From: Sporolactobacillus putidus
GTDB lineage: Bacteria > Bacillota > Bacilli > Bacillales > Sporolactobacillaceae
Direction of reading: 5' to 3'
Assembly (NCBI RefSeq): GCF_014647035.1
Contig: NZ_BMOK01000006.1
Span: 40,474 to 104,473 of the forward strand
Length of the DNA stretch: 64,000 bases
Numbering within the stretch: the stretch's first letter is position 1; each line of letters starts with the position of its first letter. Positions 54,994 to 63,880 of the stretch are shown in pieces. Made by a program: the position numbers and the translations under genes. Under the pieces are notes generated by a model that worked only from the letters and a program-made list of their open reading frames with translations, did not search any database and had not been told where the DNA came from.

Positions 54994-56280
54994 CTATTTT
55001 AGATTTTCTTTTATCAAGGACAAAAAGCGGAACAGTTCAAGGGAGAAAATCATCCCGCTCAACCAGACCGCACCGAAGACGTATCCGGCCATTAAATCAC
55101 TAGGATTGACGTGCGAAACAAAGATGCCGGAGATGGAATAGGCCAGCAAAATGAAAATAAATAAGAAAAACATGATTGATCCGAAAAGATAGCTTTTCTG
55201 ATGCCGGCTTGCCATCATCAGGAAAAAACCATAAAAGACGATTAAAATCATGGATTGCTGATTGGGGAAATCCTGGCTAATAAATTTTCCACTTAGCATG
55301 AAACGGAATAACCAGCGGATCCCGCCCGAAAAAAGAAAACTTCCAATCGATGTCACTGCAAAGAAGAGCAGTTCGAGCCATTTATTTGTATGGTTGACAA
55401 GAATGATGATCATCGTCATCAAGAAAATAATGCCTAGAGCCATCCAAGATGACAGAAAATGGATATCAGTCATCACCCACCGCCAATGGGGATTGAAAAG
55501 CGAGAAAATGATCGTCCTGGAAACCGCGTTGAATGGATCAAATTCATTGCTGACGAAATCCTGAATCATTCCGAGCATTAACGTAAAAAGAAAAACAAAT
55601 AGAATCAGAATCAAAAAAATAAACACTTTTATTTTCAAAAAACTTTTGTACCGTTTAAAAACAGAATGAAAGAGCAGCTGACCGGATTCTTTGATATACC
55701 GTTGATTCGCTTTTATGACAATGTAACAAAGGACTAAAATACCGATCACTATACTGGCCAGCACCAGCCATTTTTTGATCTCACCCTGATACTTATCCCA
55801 TTCCGGCCCCAGTACATAGCCCAACGAGATAAAAGTGCCTGTCCAAAGGAACACACCGATATAAGAAAAGATGCAAAATGATCGGAACGGGAGACGAATC
55901 ACGCCTGAAGTAATGCTCGCTATATGCCGAATACCGGGGATAAAGTAACAAAAGACTAACAACACTTTTCCGTATTTTTCAAACCATTTTGATACCCTTT
56001 CCAATTTTTCAGGTCCCATATGTATATAGCGGCCAAACTTGCGGAAGAACGGAAGACCCAGTTTATATCCGATCCAGTAGGAAACCGTGACCCCGAAAAT
56101 CCCCCCGATTCCGGCGGAAAGATAGGCAAAAACAAGGTTCATCTTGCCTTGAAAGGACAGAATGCCGACATAACTCATGAGTGCTTCGTTTGGAATAGGA
56201 ATAAGAATAAGCTCGAACATTAACGATAGAAAAAGAGTGATGTATCCATATTCATTCAACAAATGAATCAATCCGCTCAT
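54994..56280 (-). CDS. DedA - PAP2-like fusion membrane protein
   Basis: 428 residues from ATG 56280 (GGAGGG seven bases upstream). Residues 1-190 are DedA-like: PIPNEALMSYVGILSF, SYWIGYKLGLPFF, and WFEKYGKVLLVFCYFIPGIR with conserved Arg. After about residue 235 come five or six more helices laid out like a PAP2 phosphatase: GGIRWLFRFML, DFPNQQSMILIVFY in place of PSGH, and FVSHVNPSDLMAGYVFG in place of SRxxxGxHxxxD. The catalytic His of PSGH and the Arg of the last motif appear absent. It may act as a lipid carrier or scramblase with a non-catalytic or altered PAP2 half. Confidence 0.8.
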   Translation of the reverse strand: MSGLIHLLNEYGYITLFLSLMFELILIPIPNEALMSYVGILSFQGKMNLVFAYLSAGIGGIFGVTVSYWIGYKLGLPFFRKFGRYIHMGPEKLERVSKWFEKYGKVLLVFCYFIPGIRHIASITSGVIRLPFRSFCIFSYIGVFLWTGTFISLGYVLGPEWDKYQGEIKKWLVLASIVIGILVLCYIVIKANQRYIKESGQLLFHSVFKRYKSFLKIKVFIFLILILFVFLFTLMLGMIQDFVSNEFDPFNAVSRTIIFSLFNPHWRWVMTDIHFLSSWMALGIIFLMTMIIILVNHTNKWLELLFFAVTSIGSFLFSGGIRWLFRFMLSGKFISQDFPNQQSMILIVFYGFFLMMASRHQKSYLFGSIMFFLFIFILLAYSISGIFVSHVNPSDLMAGYVFGAVWLSGMIFSLELFRFLSLIKENLK

Positions 56281-56701
56281 AATGAATCCCTCCATGCCGC
56301 TCAGCATAATGAACCGTTTCAAAGGCTATTCGTAAATCGTATGGTTTCACTAGACAAATTAGGACTTCATCAGGTAAATTCTTTAAGAATCGCCGGAGCT
56401 CCTTCACCCGTCAGAAACTTAATCTATCCCTTAATGTTACATTCAACTCTGTGACACCACAAGCGTTCATTTAGCACTTAACAAAACATTTATTAAGAAA
56501 AATTTTATACCAGAATATAAAAGATTACCAATTTAAATCACCAATGTCGCTCGTTTTCGTTCATCAATGCTCCAAAAAAGTGCTGAAAAAATAACCAATA
56601 AGAATCGGGACACCTTAGTTCATTGTCTGCCTTGAAGGCCGGGTTATATACCGTTCCCATTATTTATTTAGCGGCATTTTATACAGTGAATGGAGGTGAT
56701 C
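56281..56701. other. Intergenic region upstream of the CotD-like gene
   Basis: 421 bp, AT-rich in its middle. No gene was recognised. A CATTTTATA near 56675 resembles a sigma-K -10 with one mismatch, but no proper -35 was found. Confidence 0.3.
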
Positions 56702-56911
56702 ATGATGTTCGGATCTTGCCCGCCAATATGTTGCGATCCTCGATATGTCGTCCACGATACCTTTTGCCCGAGAATGGTTCCTGTTGTCCACCCGATTGTT
56801 CACATAAACAGACGAAACATATTTAATGTACCAAGACATTTTTACCCACAATATGTTCAAAACGTTGTTGTTGATCCCGGATGTCCACCCACACGCAGAT
56901 TTCACTGGTAA
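56702..56911 (+). CDS. cotD: Inner spore coat protein, CotD family
   Basis: 69 residues from ATG 56702, with GGAGGTGATC immediately upstream (ATG 56705 is equally possible). The protein has the CotD layout: a Cys/Pro-rich head (CPPICCDPRYVVHDTF), then VPVVHPIVHINRR and PRHFYPQYVQNVV, and a short tail. Bacillus CotD reads VPHIHPxHTT and HxHYFPHT at the same places. It would be made in the mother cell late in sporulation. A terminator follows at 57032. Confidence 0.72.
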   Translation: MMFGSCPPICCDPRYVVHDTFCPRMVPVVHPIVHINRRNIFNVPRHFYPQYVQNVVVDPGCPPTRRFHW

Positions 56912-57031
56912 TTTAGTGTTTTAATCGGGCAGTTCTTCTCGATCTATGCTTTGTCAAGCGGACAGGAGAAATCCGGGTATTATAAACGGTCCTCGTAAAG
57001 ACGGCTTGACAAACTCAGATGTTTATTAATG

Positions 57032-57067
57032 AATCAGATCCCGACATGCATCCGGGATCTGATTTTT
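57032..57067 (+). terminator. Terminator downstream of the CotD-like gene
   Basis: AATCAGATCCCG and CGGGATCTGATT arms followed by TTTT. Confidence 0.85.
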
Positions 57068-57864
57068 AAGTTTCTTTTGGAGCTCCGTAAATTGTGTTCC
57101 TATAGAGGATATAATCGTACTTAGATTCGCTGCTCTGCGCCCCAGCACGTAGATGGTACCTTTTATATGGATTCGACCAACGTTGAAACAGCCAGCGTCA
57201 GGAGGCGAGGCCTTCGATTCCCATTATCAGAACATCCCAATTCCATCCTCTTCTCCTGTTTGACTCGCTGACCGGGGGCTGTCTAATAGCTACCCTGTGA
57301 TGGAGCAATGTTTAGCCGTGAATTTTATCCGGACGGTTCGAGTCAAAAATAAGTCGATTTTTGATAAATCACCCGTCAGGGAAAGAAAATAATTACTTTA
57401 TGAATAATTCAGAAATAAATCTACCTGCGGATAAAAAATGTGTAAGATTTGGCGGATTACGATGTATCGTTACCGAGCGATGAGTACCATCATTGAAACT
57501 TATTATTTAAATGAACAATACAGCATGCAAACTGAAGCCTAGTTCCGCTACGTGGAGATAACGCTCAGCCCTCTCTTGTAGGATAGCAGATTATCTCGGC
57601 TGAACAGAACGGATGATACCCTTTTTTACCAAGCAATGTGCCTTATGATGCAATGTCTATCACAGACCGTTTCACCATGAAACAGAGGGTTTGTTTGATC
57701 CGTATCTCGTCCAAGAATTTTGCAGAATGAGCTACAGCCGGGTCCCCGCTGTGATAGGTGATGATGCTTGGCTGATTACTGTTTCACTGGATTTTTTTCT
57801 TCACCATTTTTTGCAAAAAAAGAAACGAAAAAGAGATCTCTTCTCCGTATGATTAATTTACCAT
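57068..57864. other. Decayed intergenic stretch, no intact gene
   Basis: 797 bp with stops in all frames. On the minus strand near 57600-57760, short pieces such as FLDEIRIKQTL and KKGYHPF in one frame are faintly reminiscent of a transposase relic, but not enough to name one. Confidence 0.35.
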
Positions 57865-58887
57865 TCATTGATTTATTGAGCCCCATTGCTGAATTAAACC
57901 TCTTGGTCCGTCAGTTGCAAGTTGAGGACCCCAACTTGATGTACTATTTAATGATACAATTCCCCAACTATTTGGGCGCATAATTGGGCCCCCGCTCATC
58001 CCAGCAGTAACAAATGCATCATGCGTAATTGTGCTAGATTCTATTTTACCTATAATACCATAGCTCCTATACATGTAATAATAATAAGATCCATTAGATT
58101 GGAAACTCTTATCACCTGGATATCCAACTGAATAAATATCATCGTTAACATTAACACTCGAATTAATTGATAAATGATTTGGAAAATTGGTGTTTATACT
58201 CAGATTGATTACAGCGTAGTCAAATCCAACATCTTTATAATAGATGCTTTCTCCACTTGGAGGAGTCGTGTTTTGCCACCCTCCTGAGACATATGCTTCT
58301 GTTGTATATTCCCCTCCATAAGGCAAATCAGTTCCATTCTCAGCTGGATATACTGCCCATCCCTGATAAAATTTTTTGTTGTACGCATTATAAACACAAT
58401 GAGCCGCAGTAACAACAGTATTATGATCGACAAACCACCCTGTACAGCTATAACCATAGGTTCCATCTGTAAAATCGATTTGAGCAATAGCGTTATATGG
58501 AAAAGATGTTGTTGGATTAATTTGTACTCGATTATCAGTCGTGTTTGGTTGTAAAAAAATTGAATTAAATTGATTTGATGAGTGAAGTGAAGTGTTTGAT
58601 TTAATTAAATCTCCCTGAGAACTGATAGAGTATTCATACGGAGAAGATTCTTGCCCTAGTTTTTTTAAATCTCGAGTATTCAAATTCTTTACAGGGTGTT
58701 TAGACTTTCTAACATAATTTAATAACTTATTCAAACGCTCCCCTTCTACCCTCGGCATGGTAATACTTTGCTGAGCATTAATTACTTTTTTCTCAGCAGC
58801 TTGTGCCACTGGATGATTCGAACATAGAATCAAAATTAAAAACAAGGACACAATAATTCTAAATATTGTCAAACTACTTTTTTTCAA
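57865..58887 (-). CDS. Secreted V8-like (glutamyl endopeptidase type) serine protease
   Basis: 340 residues from TTG 58887, with AGGGGGTGATTTC upstream. A signal peptide of about 30 residues ends at VAQA, followed by a propeptide of about 100 residues. The trypsin-fold catalytic triad is visible: His in CTGWFVDHNTVVTAAHCVYN near 170, Asp in VGFDYAVINL near 225, Ser in DAFVTAGMSGGPIM near 300. This matches the V8/Bacillus glutamyl endopeptidase group; Glu specificity is inferred. The gene is markedly AT-rich and Asn/Ser/Tyr-rich compared with its neighbours, suggesting transfer. Divergent from a lipoprotein gene across a 34-bp palindrome. Confidence 0.88.
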   Translation of the reverse strand: MKKSSLTIFRIIVSLFLILILCSNHPVAQAAEKKVINAQQSITMPRVEGERLNKLLNYVRKSKHPVKNLNTRDLKKLGQESSPYEYSISSQGDLIKSNTSLHSSNQFNSIFLQPNTTDNRVQINPTTSFPYNAIAQIDFTDGTYGYSCTGWFVDHNTVVTAAHCVYNAYNKKFYQGWAVYPAENGTDLPYGGEYTTEAYVSGGWQNTTPPSGESIYYKDVGFDYAVINLSINTNFPNHLSINSSVNVNDDIYSVGYPGDKSFQSNGSYYYYMYRSYGIIGKIESSTITHDAFVTAGMSGGPIMRPNSWGIVSLNSTSSWGPQLATDGPRGLIQQWGSINQ

Positions 58888-58906
58888 GAAATCACCCCCT
58901 AGTAAT

Positions 58907-58940
58907 ATTCTTAATATTATATTATTATAATATTAAGAAT
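58907..58940. promoter_or_regulatory. 34-bp perfect palindrome between protease and lipoprotein genes
   Basis: Arms ATTCTTAATATTATA (58907-58921) and TATAATATTAAGAAT (58926-58940) with a TTAT centre. It lies 20 bp from the protease start and 14 bp from the lipoprotein start, overlapping where both promoters must be. It is probably a shared operator; it has no GC and is unlikely to be a terminator. Confidence 0.55.
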
Positions 58941-58953
58941 AAAAGGACAAGGG

Positions 58954-59374
58954 ATGACTAAAAATAAAAAAATTAGCAATAGTGTCATTAATATTAACTT
59001 TTATTTTAGTTAGTTGCTCTTATAAAGGTAATCTTGAAAAACAAAATAATCCAAAGGTAAATGTTAATATAGAGATTATGGATGTGAAGAAAATGTATAA
59101 GAAATATACAGTCCACATAATGAGAGAGTATCAACCTAACGACGGCTATCTCCCTATAGATAAATATAGAATTGTTAACGGATCCAAATTTAAATTGAGA
59201 TTAGAAATGGGTAAAAAGTATACAATTATCGTCACCCCAACTATTAGTACGAATGTGAAAGACTCAATTCAAAGAAAACTTAAATCTCCTAGTAAAGGGC
59301 CAACATTCCCAGCAATTAAAAAAACAATTGTTCCAAGCCCAAAGCATGATAAATTAGTGTTTATTATTAAATAG
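58954..59374 (+). pseudogene. Small lipoprotein with a frameshift in its signal peptide (A7 run)
   Basis: ATG 58954 with AAAGGA upstream begins MTKNKK; one A removed from the A7 run near 58967-58973 continues LAIVSLILTFILVSC, a complete lipoprotein signal with lipobox LVSC. As written, only a GTG at 58982 opens the 130-residue frame, leaving no positively charged start. The mature part (about 113 residues, Lys- and Ile-rich) matches nothing I recognise. AT-rich like the divergent protease. The shift may be real or a sequencing error. Confidence 0.55.
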
Positions 59375-59465
59375 GGGCGATTAATTAAAAAAACTTGTCA
59401 TACTAGTGCTTTACGCCTCTTTGGATATAACAAGCGTCATTAATGCTGTATAAACCCATGCAACA

Positions 59466-59864
59466 CTAATGAGAACAAATATAAACCTGCTGTCCGTAAT
59501 TGGTCCAATAGGGCGAACTGAAAATGACTTCGTCGCCCGGGTCTAAAAGAGTGGTCAGCCCCAGAAAAAGAGCGCCCATCCCGCCGGTGGTCACAAGGCA
59601 GTTTTCGACATCATAGGAAACGCCAATCGTCTTCTCCAAGTAACTCACATAAGCCTCTCTGAGCCTGGTAATGCCCGCGCCGGGTGCATATTTTGTTTCC
59701 CCTTCATCAAGGGATCGTTTGGCTGCCTCAATGATATTAGGGGCGGTGATGAAGTCGGGTTCACCAACCGCAAAAGAGATGACATCCTCAATACGGGCAG
59801 CACGGACCATCATTTCCCTGATGGGAGAATGCTGGATCGCTGTCACTTTATCAGCGTATTTCAT
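59466..59864 (-). pseudogene. Truncated class I aminotransferase (N-terminal third only)
   Basis: From ATG 59864 (AGGAGGACAAATTA upstream) the frame gives 132 residues: MKYADKVTAIQHSPIREMM, VISFAVGEPDFITAPNII, KYAPGAGITRLREAYVSYLE and GDEVIFSSPYWTNYGQQVYI, all typical of the N-terminal part of PatA-like aspartate/aromatic aminotransferases, which are about 390 residues. It then ends CSH-stop; the PLP-lysine half is absent. The cut lies at the border of the AT-rich patch. It cannot be active. Confidence 0.8.
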
Positions 59865-60211
59865 TAATTTGTCCTCCTGCTTTAGAACATTAATCTGACA
59901 CCTATCCATAATGCATATTACTATAATTATAGAATCATTTCATAGACTAAGTAAAAACATATTTTCTCATTGATTCAAGTGACAAAATAAATTTCTTGTA
60001 CAATGTAGATCTATTTATTTGATTAGCAAACTTAATCTCAACTTTCACAGCTTAACTCCGGCAGGTATCCCTTCCAGTCAACAGTGAAAAACGAAAGGAG
60101 AAATTATCCTTTCGTAGTTAACCGGCTCTTTTCCGCGCTCTTACCTTTCGACTGTTACTAACACAAACAGGATATGGCTAATCCCCCCCGTTTAGATTGC
60201 AGTTACCCTGA
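59865..60211. other. Intergenic region; LysR terminator and AT-rich promoter of the truncated gene
   Basis: 347 bp. It contains the perfect palindrome CTATAATTATAG near 59920 and the terminator listed separately. No gene seen. Confidence 0.35.
60086..60114 (-). terminator. Terminator of the MleR-like gene
   Basis: Minus-strand stem CGAAAGGA / TCCTTTCG followed by TTTTTC. Confidence 0.7.
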
Positions 60212-61099
60212 TCAGTCAGTCTGTTTGTACTCGCGAACGATCTCCATAAATTGACGGATGCGCTCCGATAATTCCAGTGTCTTTCGATAAACGAGCATTA
60301 CCGTTAAAAGCGGTTGTCCCTGGTCTGTCAATGGAATACTGATGATCGGATCACCGGGTAAAATCGATAAATCGGCGATATAACTGATTGCCATCCCGCG
60401 GGAAACAATTCTCTTCAGTGTATCTATGTTGCTGCTGCGATAAATAATGTTCGGGGTGACCCCAGCATGATGGGCAATCTGTTCAAAAGCAACCGGATTA
60501 GCGAAGTGATTATTTAAAACAACGAATGGAAAGGCGCTTGCCTCCTGAAAACTGACGGACTTGCGGTTTGCCAGCGGGCTGGATGGACTGACCACAATCT
60601 TAAAATGCATGACCTTCAGGCTTTCCGTTACTAACTGATCATGAATCTGCGGCGCCACGCTGCCGATCAGTCCAATATCAATCCTGCCTTCCAGGATCGA
60701 ACGCAAGACTTCACGCGAGCCCGCTTCATAGGTGTATAAATGATTCAGTAATCCGCTTTTTAACAATTGGTTCGTGACACTCGGGAAAAAATGACTGCTG
60801 ATTGTCGGTGACATGCCAAACCGGATTTTCTGCTGATTCATTGCATCAATTTCCTGGTGTGCCAGCCGCCACTCGTTCAGTATGGGCTCTATGTGATGGT
60901 ACAGCTGCTTCCCGCTGTCCGTGATCCGCAGCTCATTATGGGCATAATTTCTCTCAACTAATTTTGCTTGAAACTCTTTCTCCATCCTTTTAACCGCCAG
61001 CGTGATCGTCGGCTGGCTGACTTTAAAATATCCGGCAACTTTCGTGAAATTCTGATCCTGAACTAATCGATAAAAATATTTTAAGTCCTGGATGTTCAA
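60212..61099 (-). CDS. LysR-family regulator, MleR-like
   Basis: 295 residues from TTG 61099 (AGGGACGAGATGAA upstream). The HTH is MNIQDLKYFYRLVQDQNFTK and KVSQPTITLAVKRMEKEF, resembling the malolactic regulator MleR of lactic acid bacteria (NLKDLEYFY, SQPTIT). The effector domain has IRFGMSPTISSHFFPSV and IDIGLIGSV. Divergent from an AEC-family transporter, the usual MleR-MleP layout. Co-inducer L-malate is inferred. Confidence 0.78.
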   Translation of the reverse strand: MNIQDLKYFYRLVQDQNFTKVAGYFKVSQPTITLAVKRMEKEFQAKLVERNYAHNELRITDSGKQLYHHIEPILNEWRLAHQEIDAMNQQKIRFGMSPTISSHFFPSVTNQLLKSGLLNHLYTYEAGSREVLRSILEGRIDIGLIGSVAPQIHDQLVTESLKVMHFKIVVSPSSPLANRKSVSFQEASAFPFVVLNNHFANPVAFEQIAHHAGVTPNIIYRSSNIDTLKRIVSRGMAISYIADLSILPGDPIISIPLTDQGQPLLTVMLVYRKTLELSERIRQFMEIVREYKQTD

Positions 61100-61159
61100 T
61101 TCATCTCGTCCCTGCTATAAATATTTTTTATGACCCTTTGAATAGTTGACTATGATTCT

Positions 61160-61175
61160 AGCATAGATGTATGCT
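61160..61175. promoter_or_regulatory. Candidate operator in the mleR/mleP-like divergent region
   Basis: AGCATA-GATG-TATGCT inverted repeat, next to TTGACT at 61146-61151, in the 195-bp region between the two genes. Confidence 0.4.
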
Positions 61176-61294
61176 CGTTGGTACCAGGAAATAAGTATAA
61201 TTAATGGCACTGCAAGAAATCTGTTCATCGCTTAGTTTCATTTGAAATTGAGAGAAAATTTTGTTGATCCTGATCAGTCATGGAGGCATTTACA

Positions 61295-62230
61295 TTGGGA
61301 ACGTTCATTCAAGGCACAGAGGGTGTTTTAGTTATTCTCGTTATGATTAGCGTGGGCTACATATTAGCCCGCCGCGGCTGGTTTGATAAAAAGACCGGCA
61401 AATTACTTGCAAAATTGGTTACACAAATTGCATTACCCGCTTATATGATCAGTACGATCACGTCTGATTTTAACAGTAAAGAATTGATTAATCTGCTGCC
61501 TAACCTGCGTTTTCCGGTTCTCTCAATGATTATCCTGTTTGGCGTTTCATTTTTAGCTGTCAAAATATTTGCCGTTCCGCGAAACCACAGCGGTCTGTTT
61601 AAATCGATGTTCTGCAACTCGAACACGGTTTTCATCGGTTTGCCGGTGAATATGGCGCTGTTCGGCAGTCAAAGTCTGCCTTTTGTGCTCGTCTATTATA
61701 TGGCCAACACGATATTCTTCTGGACATTAGGCGTTTACCTGATTCAAAGAGACGGTGATACCCAGACGAAGATCAGTCTGAAGTCGACGCTGAGCAAAAT
61801 CTTTTCAGCACCGCTGTTAGGCTTTATTGTCGGCGTTATTCTGGTGCTTCTGCACATTAAGCTGCCAACATTCCTGATGTCCGATTTCAACTATATCGGC
61901 GGTCTGACGATCCCTTTGTCCATGCTCTTTATCGGCATTGCGATTCATCAGGCAGGATTAAGCAAGCTTCGCCTGAATAAAGATAATCTCGGTATCTTGA
62001 TCGGCCGCTTCATCGCCGCACCCGGACTCATGACACTGCTTGTTTTGCCGGCGCCGATGCCTGCTCTCATGAAAGAGGTTTTCATTTTACAATCAGCTAT
62101 GCCGGTCATGACCAATGCGCCCGTCGTTTCCGAACTTTATCATGCCGACTCGGATTACGCGGCAGTTATGGTTACGGAGACGACACTCCTCAGTCTGATT
62201 GAAATTCCGATTCTGATGGCGATTATTTAA
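61295..62230 (+). CDS. AEC-family transporter, malate permease-like
   Basis: About 311 residues from TTG 61295, chosen because GGAGG stands eight bases upstream; ATG 61280 precedes that site. Ten hydrophobic spans in two halves: VLVILVMISVGYILARRGWF, LVTQIALPAYMISTIT, SNTVFIGLPVNMALFG, then LTIPLSMLFIGIAIHQAG and LQSAMPVMTNAPVVSELY. This is the auxin-efflux-carrier family that includes MleP. With the MleR-like neighbour, malate or lactate exchange is inferred. No malolactic enzyme gene accompanies it. Confidence 0.85.
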   Translation: MGTFIQGTEGVLVILVMISVGYILARRGWFDKKTGKLLAKLVTQIALPAYMISTITSDFNSKELINLLPNLRFPVLSMIILFGVSFLAVKIFAVPRNHSGLFKSMFCNSNTVFIGLPVNMALFGSQSLPFVLVYYMANTIFFWTLGVYLIQRDGDTQTKISLKSTLSKIFSAPLLGFIVGVILVLLHIKLPTFLMSDFNYIGGLTIPLSMLFIGIAIHQAGLSKLRLNKDNLGILIGRFIAAPGLMTLLVLPAPMPALMKEVFILQSAMPVMTNAPVVSELYHADSDYAAVMVTETTLLSLIEIPILMAII

Positions 62231-62259
62231 GGAAAAATTCAGAAGTCATTCCTGTCGAT

Positions 62260-62308
62260 AAAGAGCCCAGAGCCTTGGTGATGCCAAGTTCTAGAGCTCT
62301 TTATTTTT
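62260..62308 (+). terminator. Terminator of the AEC transporter gene
   Basis: AAAGAGC-CAGA-CTTGG / CCAAG-TCT-GCTCTTT interrupted stem followed by ATTTTT. Confidence 0.8.
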
Positions 62309-62559
62309 GGCTATTTTATTGCTCAATGTTGTTTTTGCTGCTTTGTCGATTGAGCGGAAGGTGCACGGGCTTCTGTGAGAACAGCGAGCCAGGCTCGCGG
62401 ATCGCCTGTGAAAAGCAAGTGCATGGAGCGTAAAGCAACAGAAAAGTTTAATAAAGCCTATTTTTTAAGCAAAGACGCTGCCATGTTCATGCTGACATAG
62501 AAAAAAATGATAGAATGACTTTGTATGATTAAATGAAGGCAAAGCATCCGGAGGTTAGT

Positions 62560-63813
62560 ATGGACTACAAACATATCGTTTTTGATATTGACGGCACACT
62601 GATTGATACTGAATATGCAACCCTTCATTCGCTGCAGGATGCGATCCGGGAATTGCAGAAAAAAAACATCGAATTGTCTGAATTAAGCTTCGCGCTAAGT
62701 ATTCCGGATGAGGATACGCTTAAACGGCTGGGCGTCCCGGACATCGGGCTTGGCATGAGGGTTTGGCAGGATCATTTCAATCGGTACCTCTCCACTGTCA
62801 GCGTCTTTAAAGGAATCAGAGAGCTGCTGGAGGAATTAAGAAAGAAACACTATAAATTAGGTATCATTACATCCCAAACGAAACAGGAATATAAGGATGG
62901 CTTTCTGCATTTTGGGTTGGGGAATTTCTTTGACGCGGTCATCTGCACCGAGGACAGTGTCCGGCACAAACCAGATCCTGAACCGATGAAAAAGTATCTG
63001 CAGACAACAGGCGCGTCGGAAGAAGACGTCTTATTCGTCGGCGACAGCATCTATGATATGCAGTGTGCTTCGAGCGCGGGGGTCGATTGCGGACTGGCTC
63101 TGTGGGGCTGCCTTTCCGCGCGGCACATCCAAGCGACATATTATTTCAATATGCCCGATGATGTTCTGAGCCTACTGATCAAAAAAGCGGCCGTCTCTAT
63201 GCAAAAGCCCTGGCTGAGCTGGGCGATGGAGCTGCAGGCTCTGGCTCAAGCGGGCCTTGCGTATTCAAAAGATCGCTTTGATCTGGAACGATTTTCGCGG
63301 ATCAGAGATATTTCTGCAGAACTGTTAAGCATGAAATCAGGGTTTTCCAGAGAGCATATCAAAGAGATTTTCTGTAATGAGACCGGTTATCAGACTCCGA
63401 AGCTGGACACACGGGCAGCAATTTTCGATAACGGCAGGATTCTGCTGGTAAAAGAAAGGACCGGCACTTGGTCCCTGCCCGGCGGCTGGGTGGATGTCGA
63501 TCAATCGATAAAATCCAACACGGTCAAGGAGGTCAAAGAAGAATCCGGCTTCGATGCCGTTCCGATCCGAATCGTTGCCGTTCAGGACAGAAGCGCCCAT
63601 AATCTTCCCGTTTATGCTTACGGCGTTTGCAAAGTCTTTGTTCTATGCGAAATTGTCGGAGGCCAATTTGAAAAAAATATTGAGACCGTTGAGAGCCGGT
63701 TTTTCGCGCCAGATGAACTGCCTCCCCTTTCGGAAGAAAAAAATACGGAGGAACAAATAAAGATGTGTTTCCGAGCCTTCAGGGACAAAGACTGGCAGAC
63801 ACAATTTGATTAA
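62560..63813 (+). CDS. HAD phosphatase - Nudix hydrolase fusion
   Basis: 417 residues from ATG 62560, with GGAGGT upstream; the upstream ATG 62533 has no ribosome site. Residues 1-205 are a phosphoglycolate-phosphatase-like HAD: HIVFDIDGTLIDTEYATLHS, GIITSQTK, RHKPDPEPMKKYL and VLFVGDSIYDMQCA. About 215-275 looks like the helical Nudix_hydro_N module (SWAMELQALAQAGLAYSKDR). About 285-400 is a Nudix domain with LPGGWVDVDQS and KEVKEESGFDA; the glutamate normally in G(x5)E is not evident, while the REUxEE core survives as KEVKEE. It may hydrolyse a nucleoside-diphosphate compound and then its phosphate product. Both halves are recognisable; substrate unknown. Confidence 0.88.
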   Translation: MDYKHIVFDIDGTLIDTEYATLHSLQDAIRELQKKNIELSELSFALSIPDEDTLKRLGVPDIGLGMRVWQDHFNRYLSTVSVFKGIRELLEELRKKHYKLGIITSQTKQEYKDGFLHFGLGNFFDAVICTEDSVRHKPDPEPMKKYLQTTGASEEDVLFVGDSIYDMQCASSAGVDCGLALWGCLSARHIQATYYFNMPDDVLSLLIKKAAVSMQKPWLSWAMELQALAQAGLAYSKDRFDLERFSRIRDISAELLSMKSGFSREHIKEIFCNETGYQTPKLDTRAAIFDNGRILLVKERTGTWSLPGGWVDVDQSIKSNTVKEVKEESGFDAVPIRIVAVQDRSAHNLPVYAYGVCKVFVLCEIVGGQFEKNIETVESRFFAPDELPPLSEEKNTEEQIKMCFRAFRDKDWQTQFD

Positions 63814-63880
63814 TAGCTAACCGTGATTTGTACACGGTTATGGACTATACAGAAAAAACAATAAAGGACTTTTTTTTGAG

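Noticed and set aside
57600..57760. Transposase relic on the minus strand
   Set aside because: Only short suggestive fragments with intervening stops; no inverted repeats or target duplication could be found.
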